Of a stretch of 64,000 nt of DNA, positions 38,540 to 50,625 are shown piece by piece. Every line of letters begins with the position of its first letter. Position 1 is the first letter of the stretch. The notes under the pieces are model-generated. The model was not told the DNA's origin. It saw nothing but the letters and a program-made list of their open reading frames with translations, and searched no databases. Both the position numbers and the translations under genes were made by a program. This DNA is from Sporodiniella umbellata (taxonomy: Eukaryota; Mucoromycota; Mucoromycetes; Mucorales; Rhizopodaceae): assembly GCA_025677835.1 (NCBI GenBank), contig JAIXMR010000015.1:269050-333049 (forward strand), read 5' to 3'.

Positions 38540-39359
38540 AGAAGCAGATCAATGAGTAAGAAAGAGTACAGCCAGATAATCAACTATATGAAACCAAAAA
38601 AGATGAAACCTTCATTGAGTTTCAAGTGATATCAAAAAACTAAGTTTATTCATCGTAATAAAGATCATTGTGGTTGTGTTTATCATTGTCGCTATCTTTG
38701 TAATGAATATCTTCAATTTATATTAAACAACAGTCATGCTGCCCGAATCGTAAAAAATCATTAAATGAGCAATTCAGGCTTTTTTATGAAGGAACGGAGG
38801 AGACATGTTTGGACAGCTATAATTGATGAGAGCATGCAGCCATTTTTTTTTTCAAAACAGAGTATTTCGCCAGCTATTAAAAATTTCTTTTCCTTTCGTG
38901 TTAGACAAATTTAGAACCAAAAACACTACTTAAATTTTCGGGTGGGGCGCACCTAATGCTGGGCATAGAAAATATCCTTAAATCGGATACCCTAACATAA
39001 AGCCACTACTGTATCCATGATAAGATAAAATCCTTTCATTTCAGGATATCTGTTCGTCCAAGATGTCCAATGTGTCTCTTATAAAAATTAAGATAATAAC
39101 CAGTTGTCATAACTAACTTCACGTAAAAAAAAACAAGCTAATTATGAATTAGAAAAGTAAAAAACAAAGACGTAAATAATAATGTCAGACTTAAGTTCAC
39201 AGTGTGTTCCAATTGAAGTTTGAGAAGTGTTCCAAATGAAGTTCAAATTTAATTGGTTGAACGTTCCATTTTGTTTTCGAGAAATGTACCACCAAGTTCA
39301 AAAAATATACGATTTGAGAGCGGAAGCACTGTATTTTAGGCATCCTGCCTAAAAGTTTA
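38540..39359. other. Non-coding centre of the element
   Basis: About 820 bp between the RPD-family gene and the end of the right transposase. Near 39198-39235 two short related words occur (TTCCAATTGAAGTTT and TTCCAAATGAAGTTC). A G-rich block near 38938-38950 superficially resembles an inner transposon end but I could not pair it. No gene is seen. Confidence 0.45.
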
Positions 39360-40676
39360 TTAGAGCGGCTCTTTCTTGAGATATATTTCAAAACTGTCAA
39401 CAGAGTGCTGAGTAATGTTATGAAGAGTTTTTCTGCTGATGCTTTTGCTTGCTTCGGCAATCCTAGTTTTTAAGTCTTCTGTATCAGCAAATATACCTCG
39501 TTTAACTGTACCTTTGAGGATTGACCAAAAGCTTTCAATTCAATTGAGTTCTGGAGAGTATGGAGGAAGGTATATTGCCCTATAGCCTCTAGCTTCCATC
39601 ATCCTTGTTATCTCGTGTAAGGTGTGGATTGGTGCATTATCCATTACAATATAGAAATTGTTCATTTCAGGAAATTTATCCATTTCATCCAATGTTTTAG
39701 AAACGAACCTCATGTAATGGCCAGTAACAGTTCCCTTGGGCACATTCTTTGCTGCAGGCTTCTTTCTCTTCTTTCTACTATCAATCTTCACTTTCTTGGG
39801 CCCCATAGGCTCCCTTATTTCAATTGTTATAGCGTCATTGACTGATATGGCTCCCAGAACAGTACGTGAGAGAGCTCGAGAAGTAGGCGTTTTGACAATT
39901 GCTGGTGTGTCACGAATTGAACAAGCATTGGTGCTCATATTGATACTAAAGCCGGCTTCATCCACAAAAACGCAATTTTTCAGATACTTCATATTGGTGC
40001 CTTCCTATTTCTTAACTCAGTTATAACACTTTTCACGATTATCAAGGCTATTTCTTGCCAAGGGTTGTAGGGTGACCCTCTTCACAGTCAGATTGCACTC
40101 GTAAAGAATAAAATTTGCAACAGCAGTAGTTTTCAAATTGAAATTTTCGAATGCTTCTGTTAAACTTTCAACTGCATCTTGTCTTGTTGCTTGAGAATAT
40201 ATATCAAAAAAGTCAATGAGATGTTTTTTATGATTTTCCTGAAGTTGCGAGGCCAATCGGTTGACCTTATTGGTCTGCTTTTCATAGATATTCCACTGAG
40301 GGTCTTCTTTGAATCGCTTTGCCCATATTTGTCCTGTGCGAATTTCAACTTGAGCCTTACGAGCAGAAGGAGCGGCCTTCAACAGCTTGACTCTATTAAA
40401 ATAATAGAAAACAGCCTTATGCTTGTCGGAGTAGACATTCTATTTTCTACCGCCTGCTACTTCTTTCGATAATTCCTCAGCTGCTTCCTCCATTTCAACA
40501 TCAAGCTCTTCTGTGGGTTCAGCAGGAAAGTGATCCTGGTAAGATCGGTACTGGGTTATTGTCATTAAGGTTCCAAGATTGAAAGGATCGACTTCCTCCT
40601 CCAAATCTATAGTTTCATTTCCCTGCTCATCCACAACGTTACCCTGACCATCTTCGTAAAAGAAATTATTGCTCAT
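39360..40676 (-). pseudogene. Tc1/mariner-like (DD34E) transposase with four in-frame stops
   Basis: On the minus strand one reading frame runs from ATG 40674-40676 to TAA 39360-39362, 438 codons, with no frameshift. It is interrupted by four stops: after GGRK (40440-40442), after KCYN (TGA, 40017-40019), after VKK (TAG, 40005-40007) and after SPELN (TGA, 39540-39542). The N-terminal part is acidic, then comes a DNA-binding region, then catalytic blocks FVDEAGFSIN (first Asp), VMDNAPIH (second Asp) and, past the last stop, IESFW (Glu). Spacing from second Asp to Glu fits DD34E, the Tc1 pattern. A basic KIDSRKKRKK stretch may be a nuclear signal. As written it cannot make a full protein, but decay looks recent. 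Confidence 0.85.
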
Positions 40677-40914
40677 TTTGCTTATTTAATGAAAAAAGTA
40701 ACAGAGTTAAAAAATCTTGGTATTTTCTCGGTTTACTGGGCCTGTCTCGTTATTGGACTGCGAGCGTCATGCGTGTGTTCCGGTGCTGAGTATTGTAAAA
40801 ACAAAATTCTTTATGTACAGTATGAAGACGGAGCTAATTGTCGACACTAATACATTACTAATAGTAAGTCTTGCAAACAGTGTCATCAGGATTGTGCATA
40901 GAAAATTTGTATGC

Positions 40915-41058
40915 AGCCTGAAGCGAATTTTGGTAATTAACAAAAACGAACTTTGGAAATCACAACTACGAAAATTGGACTAGTGCAGCAGCGAAAAATA
41001 GGCGGAGATCGAAACGAATTCTGTTTTTAGGTTTACGAAAATTGGGGTGGAGGTACTG
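40915..41058 (-). repeat. Right terminal inverted repeat
   Basis: Inverted copy of 36450-36593, ending GGTACTG on the plus strand directly followed by TA. It differs from the left copy by four substitutions and one base of gap. Confidence 0.9.
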
Positions 41059-41290
41059 TAACGCAGAATGATACCATTTTGAACTTGAGCTATCACAACG
41101 AACTTGCTGAAACCTTTTTTTTTTTTAAGAAACCATCCAACTCCTACCTCGGATTTAGAATTTACAGTCATCTGCAAATGATAGTTTATCCAGTGAAAGA
41201 CATAACAAACGAAAAATTAGATACACTTTTTACCAGTGATATAAACAAAGTTTCAGCTGGGTTTTTTTTTAAAAAAAAGATCTTCAGAAG

Positions 41291-41300
41291 ATATATAAAT
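41291..41300 (+). promoter_or_regulatory. TATA-like box upstream of thaumatin-like gene
   Basis: The word ATATATAAAT lies about 124 bases before the thaumatin-like start codon, in a plausible position if the 5' UTR is about 90 bases. It lies outside the transposon, whose right end is 366 bp before the ATG. Confidence 0.45.
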
Positions 41301-41423
41301 AATGCAGTTTGATTCGGTTTACTGTATCTTTCCCTTACTTTTACTTAGCACTCTTTGTGATTTCTTCACAAAAATCCCTACTTACTTTCCTTAAAACCCA
41401 ACACTCGTTTACCTTCATTCATT

Positions 41424-42119
41424 ATGGTTGCTGTTTCTACGCTCTTTTCTTTTCTTACTGTTGCTGGTGCAGCTGTCATGGCGGCTCCTACCAATTCCGT
41501 CACTATAACGGTTAAAAACAGCTGTAAAAAATCCATTCAAGTAAATCAGCTTACCAACGATGAGCGCTATGGCAAAGCCACTGCGCTTGCTTCTGGCAAG
41601 GATTTGAAGATTGCCGTTCCCTCAAACTGGGGTGGCCGTATTTGGGCTCGCGAAGGTTGCTCTGGCAGCAGCGACTGCCACGTAGGTGCACCTGCTTCTC
41701 TTGCTGAATTTCTTTTGACAGGATCAGGTGGCATGGACTTCTATGATGTCTCATTTGTAGATGGCTTTAATATGCCCGTGTCTATCTCCCCCAATGGTCA
41801 AAAAGTAAACCCAAGCTACGAGTATCAATGTGGATCTCCTACTTGCAGCGTTTTGCCCTCTTGTCCTAAAGAACTTCAGGCCACTGACGACCAAGGAAAC
41901 TATGTTGGTTGCAAATCTGCATGCCACGCATTTGGTACTCCCGAGTACTGCTGTACTGGCGAAGCTGAATCTCGTGCAATCTGTCAAGCAACGAAGTTTT
42001 CTCTTCCTGTAAAGAATGCCTGCCCCAATGTTTATACTTATGCCTATGATGACAACACATCTATGTATGCCTGTGCTGCTCCCCAAGGGTACACAGTAAC
42101 CTTTTGCCCAACTGATTAA
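41424..42119 (+). CDS. Secreted thaumatin-like protein
   Basis: A single exon encodes 231 residues. A signal peptide (MVAVSTLFSFLTVAGAAVMA) precedes the mature protein, which opens with SVTITVKNSCKKSIQV. Thaumatin-family blocks follow: GGRIWAREGC, then MDFYDVSFVDGFNMPVSISP, and the Cys-rich CKSACHAFGTPEYCCTGEAE. The C-terminus reads YTYAYDDNTSMYACAAPQGY and ends FCPTD. I count 14 cysteines in the mature part; plant PR-5 proteins usually have 16, so one disulfide is probably missing. Thaumatin-like proteins are secreted, and some have beta-1,3-glucanase or antifungal activity; fungal ones often associate with the wall. Codon use is more GC-rich than its neighbours, perhaps reflecting high expression. 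It has no intron, unlike most genes here. Confidence 0.94.
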   Translation: MVAVSTLFSFLTVAGAAVMAAPTNSVTITVKNSCKKSIQVNQLTNDERYGKATALASGKDLKIAVPSNWGGRIWAREGCSGSSDCHVGAPASLAEFLLTGSGGMDFYDVSFVDGFNMPVSISPNGQKVNPSYEYQCGSPTCSVLPSCPKELQATDDQGNYVGCKSACHAFGTPEYCCTGEAESRAICQATKFSLPVKNACPNVYTYAYDDNTSMYACAAPQGYTVTFCPTD

Positions 42120-42151
42120 ACACCAGAGAAAACGCTTCTTTTCATATTTGT

Positions 42152-42157
42152 AATAAA
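42152..42157 (+). terminator. Polyadenylation-like signal of thaumatin-like gene
   Basis: AATAAA lies 32 bases after the stop codon, in a typical position for a 3' end signal. Confidence 0.45.
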
Positions 42158-42374
42158 ATAGCATATAGACATTCGGCAATCTTCAAGAAGCTGGTCATCT
42201 TGAACACTTTACAAAAAAAATTAAACTTTTGAACATTCTTTGACTAGATGCGATATAAACAATGAACAATTCTTTTTTTTATTTATTTTGTTTTTCTCAA
42301 CTTATACACTTATATATATAAACGTGCACCAATATATATAGATATATATATTGATCTACCCTTCAACTTTTCAT

Positions 42375-42587
42375 ATGAATGATGAAGAAGCTAAGCAACC
42401 ACCCAAAACCAAAGGATTCAGATACCTCACGCTGTCTTTAAAGTTTCTTGGAATATCACTAATAATTGGCATCGTTATTTTTTTTGCTTGTTTACCAAAC
42501 TACATACGAAGCAAATCCAATCAGAACAACCCTAGTAATGTGGACCCAACTAACGCAAATCTTCCACACACTATACCTCATAGCTGA
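42375..42587 (+). CDS. Small single-pass membrane protein, hypothetical
   Basis: An intron-less frame of 70 residues begins MNDEEAKQPPKTKGFRYL. A hydrophilic head is followed by one strong hydrophobic helix (about 26-46, FLGISLIIGIVIFFACLPNY) and a polar Asn/Pro tail. TA-rich sequence at 42310-42350 precedes it and could include a promoter. I recognise no family. It could be real or chance; the clean amphipathic layout and promoter-like upstream sequence favour a small gene. Confidence 0.4.
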   Translation: MNDEEAKQPPKTKGFRYLTLSLKFLGISLIIGIVIFFACLPNYIRSKSNQNNPSNVDPTNANLPHTIPHS

Positions 42588-44332
42588 AATAAACCTTGGA
42601 TATACCACATTTAAAAGAATGCTTTCTCGAGTAAGGGGAAGTGCCCGTTTATTGCCATTAAAACTCAGAAACTATGTCTAGTTCAAATAAACCCTTTGTA
42701 GCTAACATAGCTTTTTTTTTTGTTTCTACAATTGAAAACCATACAACAAACATACCCATTTCTGTTATATTCATTCAAAAATAATATAAAAAAGACAACA
42801 TTACTTCATTTTTTTCAAGAAAAAAAAAACAAATCCAACACTGTCGCAATTTTTTAGATTTTTTGAATTTTCAGCATACTCGTTTTATTTATCGACATTG
42901 TTAAAACAAGCACAACACACCATACGTTGCAAATTTTTTTTGGCAGTATTTAAAACCAAACCTTTCTATCTAAAAGCTGAGGAGATCTGTATGATTTACC
43001 CAGAGGCTAGGAAAACTTAAAGTGTCAGCTTAAAACTAATCAAAACATTGGATTTTTAAAATAAAGGCTATATGGACTTAATCTTCCAATATCAATTGCT
43101 ACACTACATTGCTTTTTTTTTAAAAAAAATAGTTACTTTAATATTCTTGAAGAGTATATTTTTTTTAAAAAAATCCATGAAGCGATTATTATACCATTTT
43201 TGTTTGGAAAAGGTCAGATTTAGCATGTATGTGATGGACTATAATAGTGCACAATCTTTTTTTTTTTTAGTTTATTTGCTTGGCAGTAAAAGCTATTAAC
43301 TAGCTCCAAAAAGGGCAGACAAAAAACTCCAGACGTTTTCTATTCTGATGCAGAATTGCTTTCACTACCTACTGGACTTAGTTTCTAGCCAAATAAATGC
43401 CAGTATCTTTTTAATTTTTTGCAAGGTCCAAATAAAAAAAAAAAAAAAAAAATATATTTAAAGCTTTATCTATAACGACATATATATATATATACATGTG
43501 TGCTCTTATACGAGTGTGAGTGAGTGTGCACGATTAGATGCAAGATTTGCTTCATTAGACTTAGAAACGACCGTTTTTATTCTGTTAAAGAGGATGTTTC
43601 TATTCAACTATTTTTCTCTAACATTCAACTCGAAAAAACTATTTGAGTTACCTCGGATCTATCAACAAACACTTCCAGCTATTTGATAATGATATAAAAA
43701 CTTATCTAATACCAACTATCATTCATGACTATTTACATATAGTGTTTTGAAAATAAGTACAGTATTCGACATGAGTAAAATTTTTTTTTTAAAAACACCA
43801 TTTAAAAAACAATAGCTGCTTTATCGAAGATACATATTTAATGTGTAACCAAAAACTACAGATAGCTTTTATGCACTTCAAATATAACAAACAAAAAGCG
43901 AGTGAGGTACTCAATACTTTAATGCCGAATCGCATACAATATACAGTTTAGGTAAAATTGGGTCTATTTTTAGTAGGCTTTTCTTGCAAAAAAAAAAAAA
44001 ACGGATTTTCCTGAGCTGTGTATTATTTTGAGCTTATTGACACTGATGGCATAAAAGGAAATGATCAGGTATCCAAAGCAAACACAGTAAGAAGTGGACT
44101 TTATAGACCATATTTCTATGCAATAACTGGAATTTATGAGTATATAGTATCCCTTTTGATTCTTAATAATTTGGAGACCCAAGACATACTATGTGTATAG
44201 ATCGGTACATCATAAAAAAAATATTTAGTTGTCTTTGATGACTTTCAGTCGTCTATTAATTTACACTCCGTTTGCGATAAAAAGTCAAATAAAATGTATT
44301 TTTTATATTCTCTTTACTGATTCAGAAATTAA
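42588..44332. other. Intergenic region, no gene recognised
   Basis: About 1.75 kb upstream of the phosphate transporter, strongly AT-rich, with an A run at 43434-43452 and (TA)n near 43482-43494. Frames at 43072-43299, 43498-43686 and 44018-44200 show no family features. Confidence 0.55.
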
Positions 44333-46859
44333 ATGAAGTTCTCTCATCAAATACAGTTTAATTCAGTACCAGACTGGTCTGACTACTATCTACCGTATGC
44401 TCAAACTGATGCTCATATGAATGTTTTCATATAGCTACGTAAACTTTTCAGAAACTGATAAAAAATACGTTATGTAGATACTCCAATCTCAAAAAGCAGA
44501 TTTACCAAATTGAAAAAGACAGAGTAACTAACAAAACCCAGCGTTTCTCTGGGGATGAAGAAGCTGGCGAACATACGGCTCTTATAAATGAGGACCCTAT
44601 TGAGGACGAAAACCAATCGTTTATCGAATCATTAAACAAATCACTTGATAAGTTATCGAAGTTCTATGCCAAAAAAGAAACAGAGCTTTTTGATGAAATG
44701 GACCGACTGGTAGAAGACTGGCAATCGCAAGACCATGAAACATCTCGCCGCACTGCCGTTCCTGAAGAGGCAATTATTTCCAACAACCTGATAGACATGG
44801 ACCCAACAGCTGAGCACTTTGATGAACTGAAACGACGTACAATTGATATGTTTGTTTTTTTATCAGAACTCAAATCATTTAGCGCACTCAACACGACTGC
44901 ATTTACTAAGATATTGAAAAAGTACGATAAGATCACCAACAGCAACTTGAAACGATACTATACCTCGCATTATGTTTTGAGTGCCTACCCTTTTCAGGCA
45001 ACTACCAAAACCAGTTTGAATGAGCGCATACAGCAAATAGAAAGGTTCTATGCAGCCATGGCCACTCAAAACGATCTTGATTTGGCAATTGAAGAACTTA
45101 AAACACATTTGAGGGAGCACATTGTCTGGGAAAGGAATACTGTATGGAGAGATTTGGTTGGACAAGAAAGACGGACACAAACAGTAGGTGTAAAGCCAAG
45201 TGCCTTTTCAACACCTTTTGGAACTCTCAAGATCTCGCGCGATCAAGTTTTTAGCTATCTTTATCTTGCTGCATCTATTTCGGTATTTATAGTCTTACTA
45301 AAGACCGAGTTATTTAATACTGTTGAGCAAAATCGATGCTTGGCTATACTGGTCTTTGCAAGTATGTTATGGGCTGGCGAGGTAAAGAAAATAAAGGGAA
45401 CAGAAAACAATTGAAAAGCCAAAGAAATGCCAATAGAAATATAAATATAATAACATATAAAGGAATTTTTTTTTTCTAGGTAATGCCCCTTTTCGTTACT
45501 GGTCTGCTTGTGCCTTTGCTTATCATTTCTTTACGCGTGATGCGTTCAGATGATGGCAAATACACTAGACTTTCTGCTCCTGATGCAACCAAAAGGGTTT
45601 TTGGCGCTATGTTTTCCCCTGTCATTATGCTACTTTTAGGAGGGTTTTCTATTGCTGGTGCGTTAAGCAAATTTGGTATTGCTAAATCTATGGCAACCTT
45701 CGTGTTATCAAAAGCCGGTACCCGACCCAACAGAGTTCTACTCGTGAACATGATGGTAGCTACAGTAGCTAGTATGTGGATTAGTAACGTAGCTGCACCC
45801 GTACTATGCTTTTCTCTTATTCAGGTATATATATAGTAATAATAGTGATGTATAACAAAGATTAAATCCAATGTCTGTTGTAGCCTATTCTTCGTACCCT
45901 GCCCGCGGATTCTAAATTTGCTCCCTGCTTGATCATGGGTATTGCTCTTGCCTCCAACTTGGGTGGCATGGCGTCCCCTATCTCTTCGCCTCAAAACATC
46001 ATTGCTATACAAAACATGAATCCAGCTCCTTCTTGGGGAGAATGGTTTGCTGTGTCTATACCTCTTTCCATATTTGGCAACCTGCTTATTTGGAGTTGGC
46101 TTAAATGGAACTATCAGCCTGAACGCCAAACCCCCCAAATACATACCATTCGTCCTAGTAGCGACCCTATTACCATGACACAGGTGTATGTTGTTTTTAT
46201 CACAATATTTACCATCATTTTATGGTGCTTAGCTCATACCTACGAATCTGTCTTTGGCGATATGGGGGTGATTGCCATACTTCCCCTGATCGCCTTTTTT
46301 GGTACAGGTTTGCTAACAAAGGACGATTTCAATAGTTTCCTGTGGAATGTCATTGTATTGGCAATGGGAGGTATTGCTTTAGGAAAAGCTGTAGAGAGTT
46401 CAGGCTTGCTGAAAACAATCGCCTCACAAATTGAACATCTTGTTACTGGATTCTCTGCTTTCCAGGTGTTGTTTGTATTTAGCTGCCTCGTACTTGTAAT
46501 CGCTACGTTTATTAGTCATACTGTAGCTGCCTTGATTGTTTTACCAATTGTTGCTGAAGTAGGCTCACAATTGCCTGATCCCCAGCCAAGATTACTTGTT
46601 ATGGTAAGTGAACACGTATGTAAACACACCAAAGGGTACTGAAAGTACTTTATAGGGAACCGCATTTGTTTGTTCAGCTGCAATGGGACTCCCTGTATCT
46701 GGATTCCCTAATATGAACGCCATCTCACAAGAAAACGAACTTGGAACACCATATTTAAGCACTAAAGATTTTGTGCTAAATGGTGTTCCTTCCAGTATTT
46801 TCTCTACTTTGTTAATAGCCACCGTAGGCTATGGACTGATGATTCTTATTGGGTTTTAA
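44333..46859 (+). CDS. SPX-domain phosphate transporter (Pho87/90/91 type, DASS family)
   Basis: Five exons (44333-44394, 44478-45381, 45480-45824, 45884-46603, 46656-46859) close to 744 residues. The SPX domain (about 1-230) begins MKFSHQIQFNSVPDWSDYYL, then YSNLKKQIYQIEKD across the first intron, and includes LNTTAFTKILKKYDK, whose Lys cluster binds inositol pyrophosphates. After an SPX-membrane linker, about 12 spans carry the DASS signatures: SNVAAPVLCF, NLGGMASPISSPQNIIA, GMGVIAILPLIAF-like GDMGVIAILPLIAF, ISHTVAALIVLPIV and SAAMGLPVSGFPNMNA. Yeast relatives are low-affinity phosphate transporters at the plasma membrane or vacuole, with SPX setting activity by phosphate status. The first exon is only 62 nt. 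Confidence 0.95.
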
Positions 46860-48799
46860 AACTTTATAAATTTTTCTGTACAAACATTTGTCAAAATGCT
46901 AGGTTTATTTGTATGTAAATGTACTGAATCAAAAGTCTCAAACCGTTGTTTTGGAACCAGTAGTATAGAATTTGTACTCCTTTTTGTTCCTGTATTTTAG
47001 TACAAACTCATGCTTAATAACATCATCACCCTTGTTTACTATTTAGAAAAGCAAGTTCTGGAGGCCATTATACTACTTAGCGGTATTTAAAGCCTTGGAA
47101 AGCAGGTTATCAAAACAGCTATAGGCCAAATAACATAAAAAATACTTGAGGCACTAAAAGGTTTTTTATTTAAAAAATGGATATATTGGGTTTGCCTATT
47201 GGCTGCTGCTTAATGAAGCGTTTGTAGTTGCTATCAATTTAGCTAAACAGTATACATACACAATCTATCTTTAAATATATAATGCTCGTTCGTATAATGT
47301 GTGATTTGAAAGTTTATCTTTGCGCCTTATGAAGTATTTACAATTTGGTGTGTCTGGTACTTTTATGTTCGCTACTGGTTGAGCTTTTAAAACGGAAAGT
47401 ATTCGTTATACTCACTCACGACTTTGAAACCAACAGGTCATTTATTTGAGCTCTAACCGGTCACTGTTTGCTATTCAATTGAGCTTTTTTTTTTGAAGAG
47501 AGGTAAAGTAGTGGAATCTACAAAAAGAAAAGTACCTAGAGGGCAACCATTGTTTTTAAGGTTAATACAGTTGAATGCTCTCTTCAGCTAATAAGCAATA
47601 GACGAATAGATTTTCTGAAATAAAAGGTTACTTTATTATTATGGATAATGCTTCAATTCATATTTCTGAAATGATTGGACCCATAATACTGCTGTAAGGC
47701 TTAAACTCAGTGTATCTTTTATTTCACTCGTACAAATTGAGTCCTAGTCTTCTACTGTGTTTTAGGCTGCTGCTGTAAAATAAGTAACTTAGTATGCTAT
47801 TTTTTAACTGGGCTTCTTCTAATGTTTTCCTTTGTATGTCTTTTCCCATTTCTGAGCAGTAGCATAGTTGACATTGGCTACTAGATCTGCTTATGTTGGC
47901 TTCATAAGCTGCTCCCTCAAAAAAAAAAAAAAAAAATAACACTAACAATCAAAAAATCCAAGTACATAGGCATCATACTGGAGAAATCTCTCCCTTTTTG
48001 GCCTTATTCTTTTATCTCAGGGCCGGCTGAGGATTTTACTTCAACCTAAGTGTTCCAATTTTTGGTATACTTTCGAAGATTCATCGAACTGTTAAGGGAA
48101 GCGATCTATCTTCAAAACGATCTGGTGCTTCTTTGAATTGTTCGTAAAGATGTCACCAGTGCCGCTTTTTTTTTTTTTTTTTTTTTAGAAAAAATGAGTG
48201 TTTATGCCATGACTCCTTACAAAATTAAAATGAAGATCTTAGTAACGACCAAGTGGAGTTTCCAAAAAACGACAAATTATGTCTAAAAAAGCTATCAAAA
48301 AGAAAGCCCAAAGGACAGTGGAAGTACCGCACCGTTATAATCACCTAAAACAGCCTTTTCAGAAAAACGTCAAGTCATATATATAAAGCCATCTCACACT
48401 ATACATTTTTATTGCCCGGTCTGGTTCCTCGCTGTAACTACGTTGTATAGGACCGTATAGTGCATACTTTTAAGCAACCTGCATAAGTATAGAAATAACT
48501 ATAGGCACCCAATGCTATATCGTCTACACCAAACGCGTTTTAGTTACCTTGGATAGCTCTCCCTCAAAAAAATAAGAAAAATAAAGTTAGTTGACACAGA
48601 TCAATAAATTGAAAAAGAAAAGAGCTAAGCTACTTCAAGTAAAGCGTAACAACAAATTGATTGCTTTGTTTTTTAATTTTTAAACAAGTTTTGTATCAAT
48701 AGTACCAAAATTAATTACACATTTTCTTTTGATTTTTAAATGCTTAATTGCTAAACCTTATGTCTCTGTTACCTAGAAGAAAAAACTTGGACTCTAGTT

Positions 48800-48900
48800 T
48801 TCCCATCATTGAGCGATTTTACACAGTGAGCTGATTAGGCTATTGGTTTGTATTACCTTTCAGTATGGATGAGTTTCTGATCTATCATTTATGTTACACA
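48800..48900 (+). repeat. Dispersed repeat, copy A
   Basis: Shares a core with 55388-55487 in the same orientation: GAGCTGATTAGGCTATTGGT is identical, flanked by similar ATTTTAC words and a later TCTATCATTxATGTTACAC word at the same spacing. Confidence 0.75.
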
Positions 48901-50600
48901 CCAGAAATCAATTGTATCTATACTTGAAATGCTTCTTTAAACAAATAAAACTCTTTAGACAAAATAGCTTCAGATCGTGATGGTAAACGCTGTGTCACAC
49001 GGGCTACGAGGTGACCCAAGGTTACAAAACTTGATTAAAAAAATAAAATCCAGAATCAATGTATGAAAGAATGTGACATTATACTATTTTTTTTTTCTAT
49101 ATTCGAACCACCCTAGTTTATATTAGCGTCATCTGTAACTGTGACAAGGTCTAAGTCCGTTCCGCTTGAAGATTGTAAACATATATGTCAAGTGCCAATG
49201 CATCTACTTTGTTTATATTTAGGTATATGATTTTCTTTAAAAAACAAAGTAAAGTATCAATTGCGCGCTTTGTTAATACCAGCTTGCATATCGAAAAAGA
49301 TCCTTTTTTGTATAAACAAACATAATAAAAAGTTATGTTTATTAACACCATACTAGTCAGCTAGCAACTTCATTTTCTTTACTATACAAAGAAATAGGAA
49401 GACAATGTTCACCTATTACAAATTCTAAAAAGCGCGCTTTGTTCTTAACCCCCAAAAAAGAATTAATTAGGCGACACAAAGAGATTTTGTAGCTAGAACA
49501 AAGAAGAAAAAAATAGCTGGCTCAGGTCATAATACATAGTATTGAATATACGAGATAAAGAAAGTATAGGTTCTTCACGTGCGCGAAATAAGTGAAGTCA
49601 AGCCTAACATTAATACGCAAAACCATCTGAATAACACAAATGGAGTCAGGCTTTATTGAGTTAAGGTCATTTCGAACCCACAAGCTCAATACAAATTACA
49701 GTTATACTCTTTGTATCTTGGACTCAATTTAGTGCTACTGGAAGGCGGCTTGCATATATGTCTATAATTTAGTAAAGATATAGAACTTATGTAAATGAAT
49801 GGGATAACCTCTCAATGTGCTTTTGGACAAGATGCATAAGTGAGAGTAAAACTGGAATTTCTTTTTACTAATGATACCTTTAGAACCACTGGGCTTCTAA
49901 ATGACTGTGTTTTAAAGTTTTCATTGGCTTAACCATTGATTTCTCAAATCAAAGAGCTAATGTCCTCGGCTGTGAATGACTATTAAGTATTCAATTGATG
50001 ACCAAACCATGGTAACTCTAGCTATACTTACTATGCATGTTACTTTGCGTTATAAAGTACAGCTACAGCTGAGTAACTTCTCATTTTTCTTTACCGTGTA
50101 AAAACCAAAGAAATGATTTTAGAATTTTTTTAAAAAAAGCCCCCAAACTATGAGGATAAGTATACAGAAGATGACATTCATCTCTCTCTTTGAATACAAA
50201 TGACCATTTCAAAACAAATATTCTAAACGGCTTATCATTTTTCTCCTTTAGATCGGTCATAAGAGTTTTCTAATGTATGATGCGTTCGTGAGTAACACCC
50301 TAAAAAAAGCCGCACTTTTGCTCTTTTTCTTTACGGAGCTGAATTCACATTGTGGCAAACAGAAAAGATTTCACTGCAACATGATATTCTTGAGTTTCTT
50401 TGCATCTCCAAAAGCGCTAATTTGAGGGAGTTCTTTTTTATGGAAAATGATCTGGGTATACCAGTAATGACGCATATCGCTATTACTAAATTCAGTTCAA
50501 TGAAATCGAAGGCGGCGAATTTTTAGTCAGCAATATGTGTTGTTTGTAAAATTTCATCTCTTCCCCGCGATAGCTGAGCTGTTATTTCATCTTACGACAA

Positions 50601-50625
50601 AAGAGAGAGAGAGAGAGAGAGAGAG
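50601..50625. repeat. (GA)n microsatellite
   Basis: About 25 bases of GA repeat in the gene-poor region. Confidence 0.9.

Larger units (their letters stand above)
36450..41058. mobile_element. Tc1/mariner-type element with ~140-bp inverted ends and internal cargo
   Basis: The two ends are near-perfect inverted copies. The left end (36450-about 36593) starts CAGTGCCTCCACCCC and the right end (about 40915-41058), read from the other strand, starts CAGTACCTCCACCCC. Over about 140 bases I count four substitutions and one single-base gap. CAGTRCC-type ends next to a TA are usual for Tc1/mariner elements; TA follows the right end directly and lies one base before the left end. Inside are two related but diverged transposase relics facing inward from opposite ends and, between them, an RPD/E-x-K family gene. 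At 4.6 kb it is much longer than a typical Tc1 element. High identity of the ends suggests recent mobility, perhaps with help from another transposase. Confidence 0.85.

Noticed and set aside
38934..38967. G-rich block resembling an inner transposon end
   Set aside because: Its partner could not be found near the left transposase relic, so an inner element boundary cannot be supported.
41751..42179. Frame antisense to the thaumatin-like gene
   Set aside because: The sense strand has signal peptide and family cysteines; the antisense frame has no features.
49665..49695. Second T-loop-like TTCGAACC word
   Set aside because: No pairing flanks and no cloverleaf partner segments nearby.
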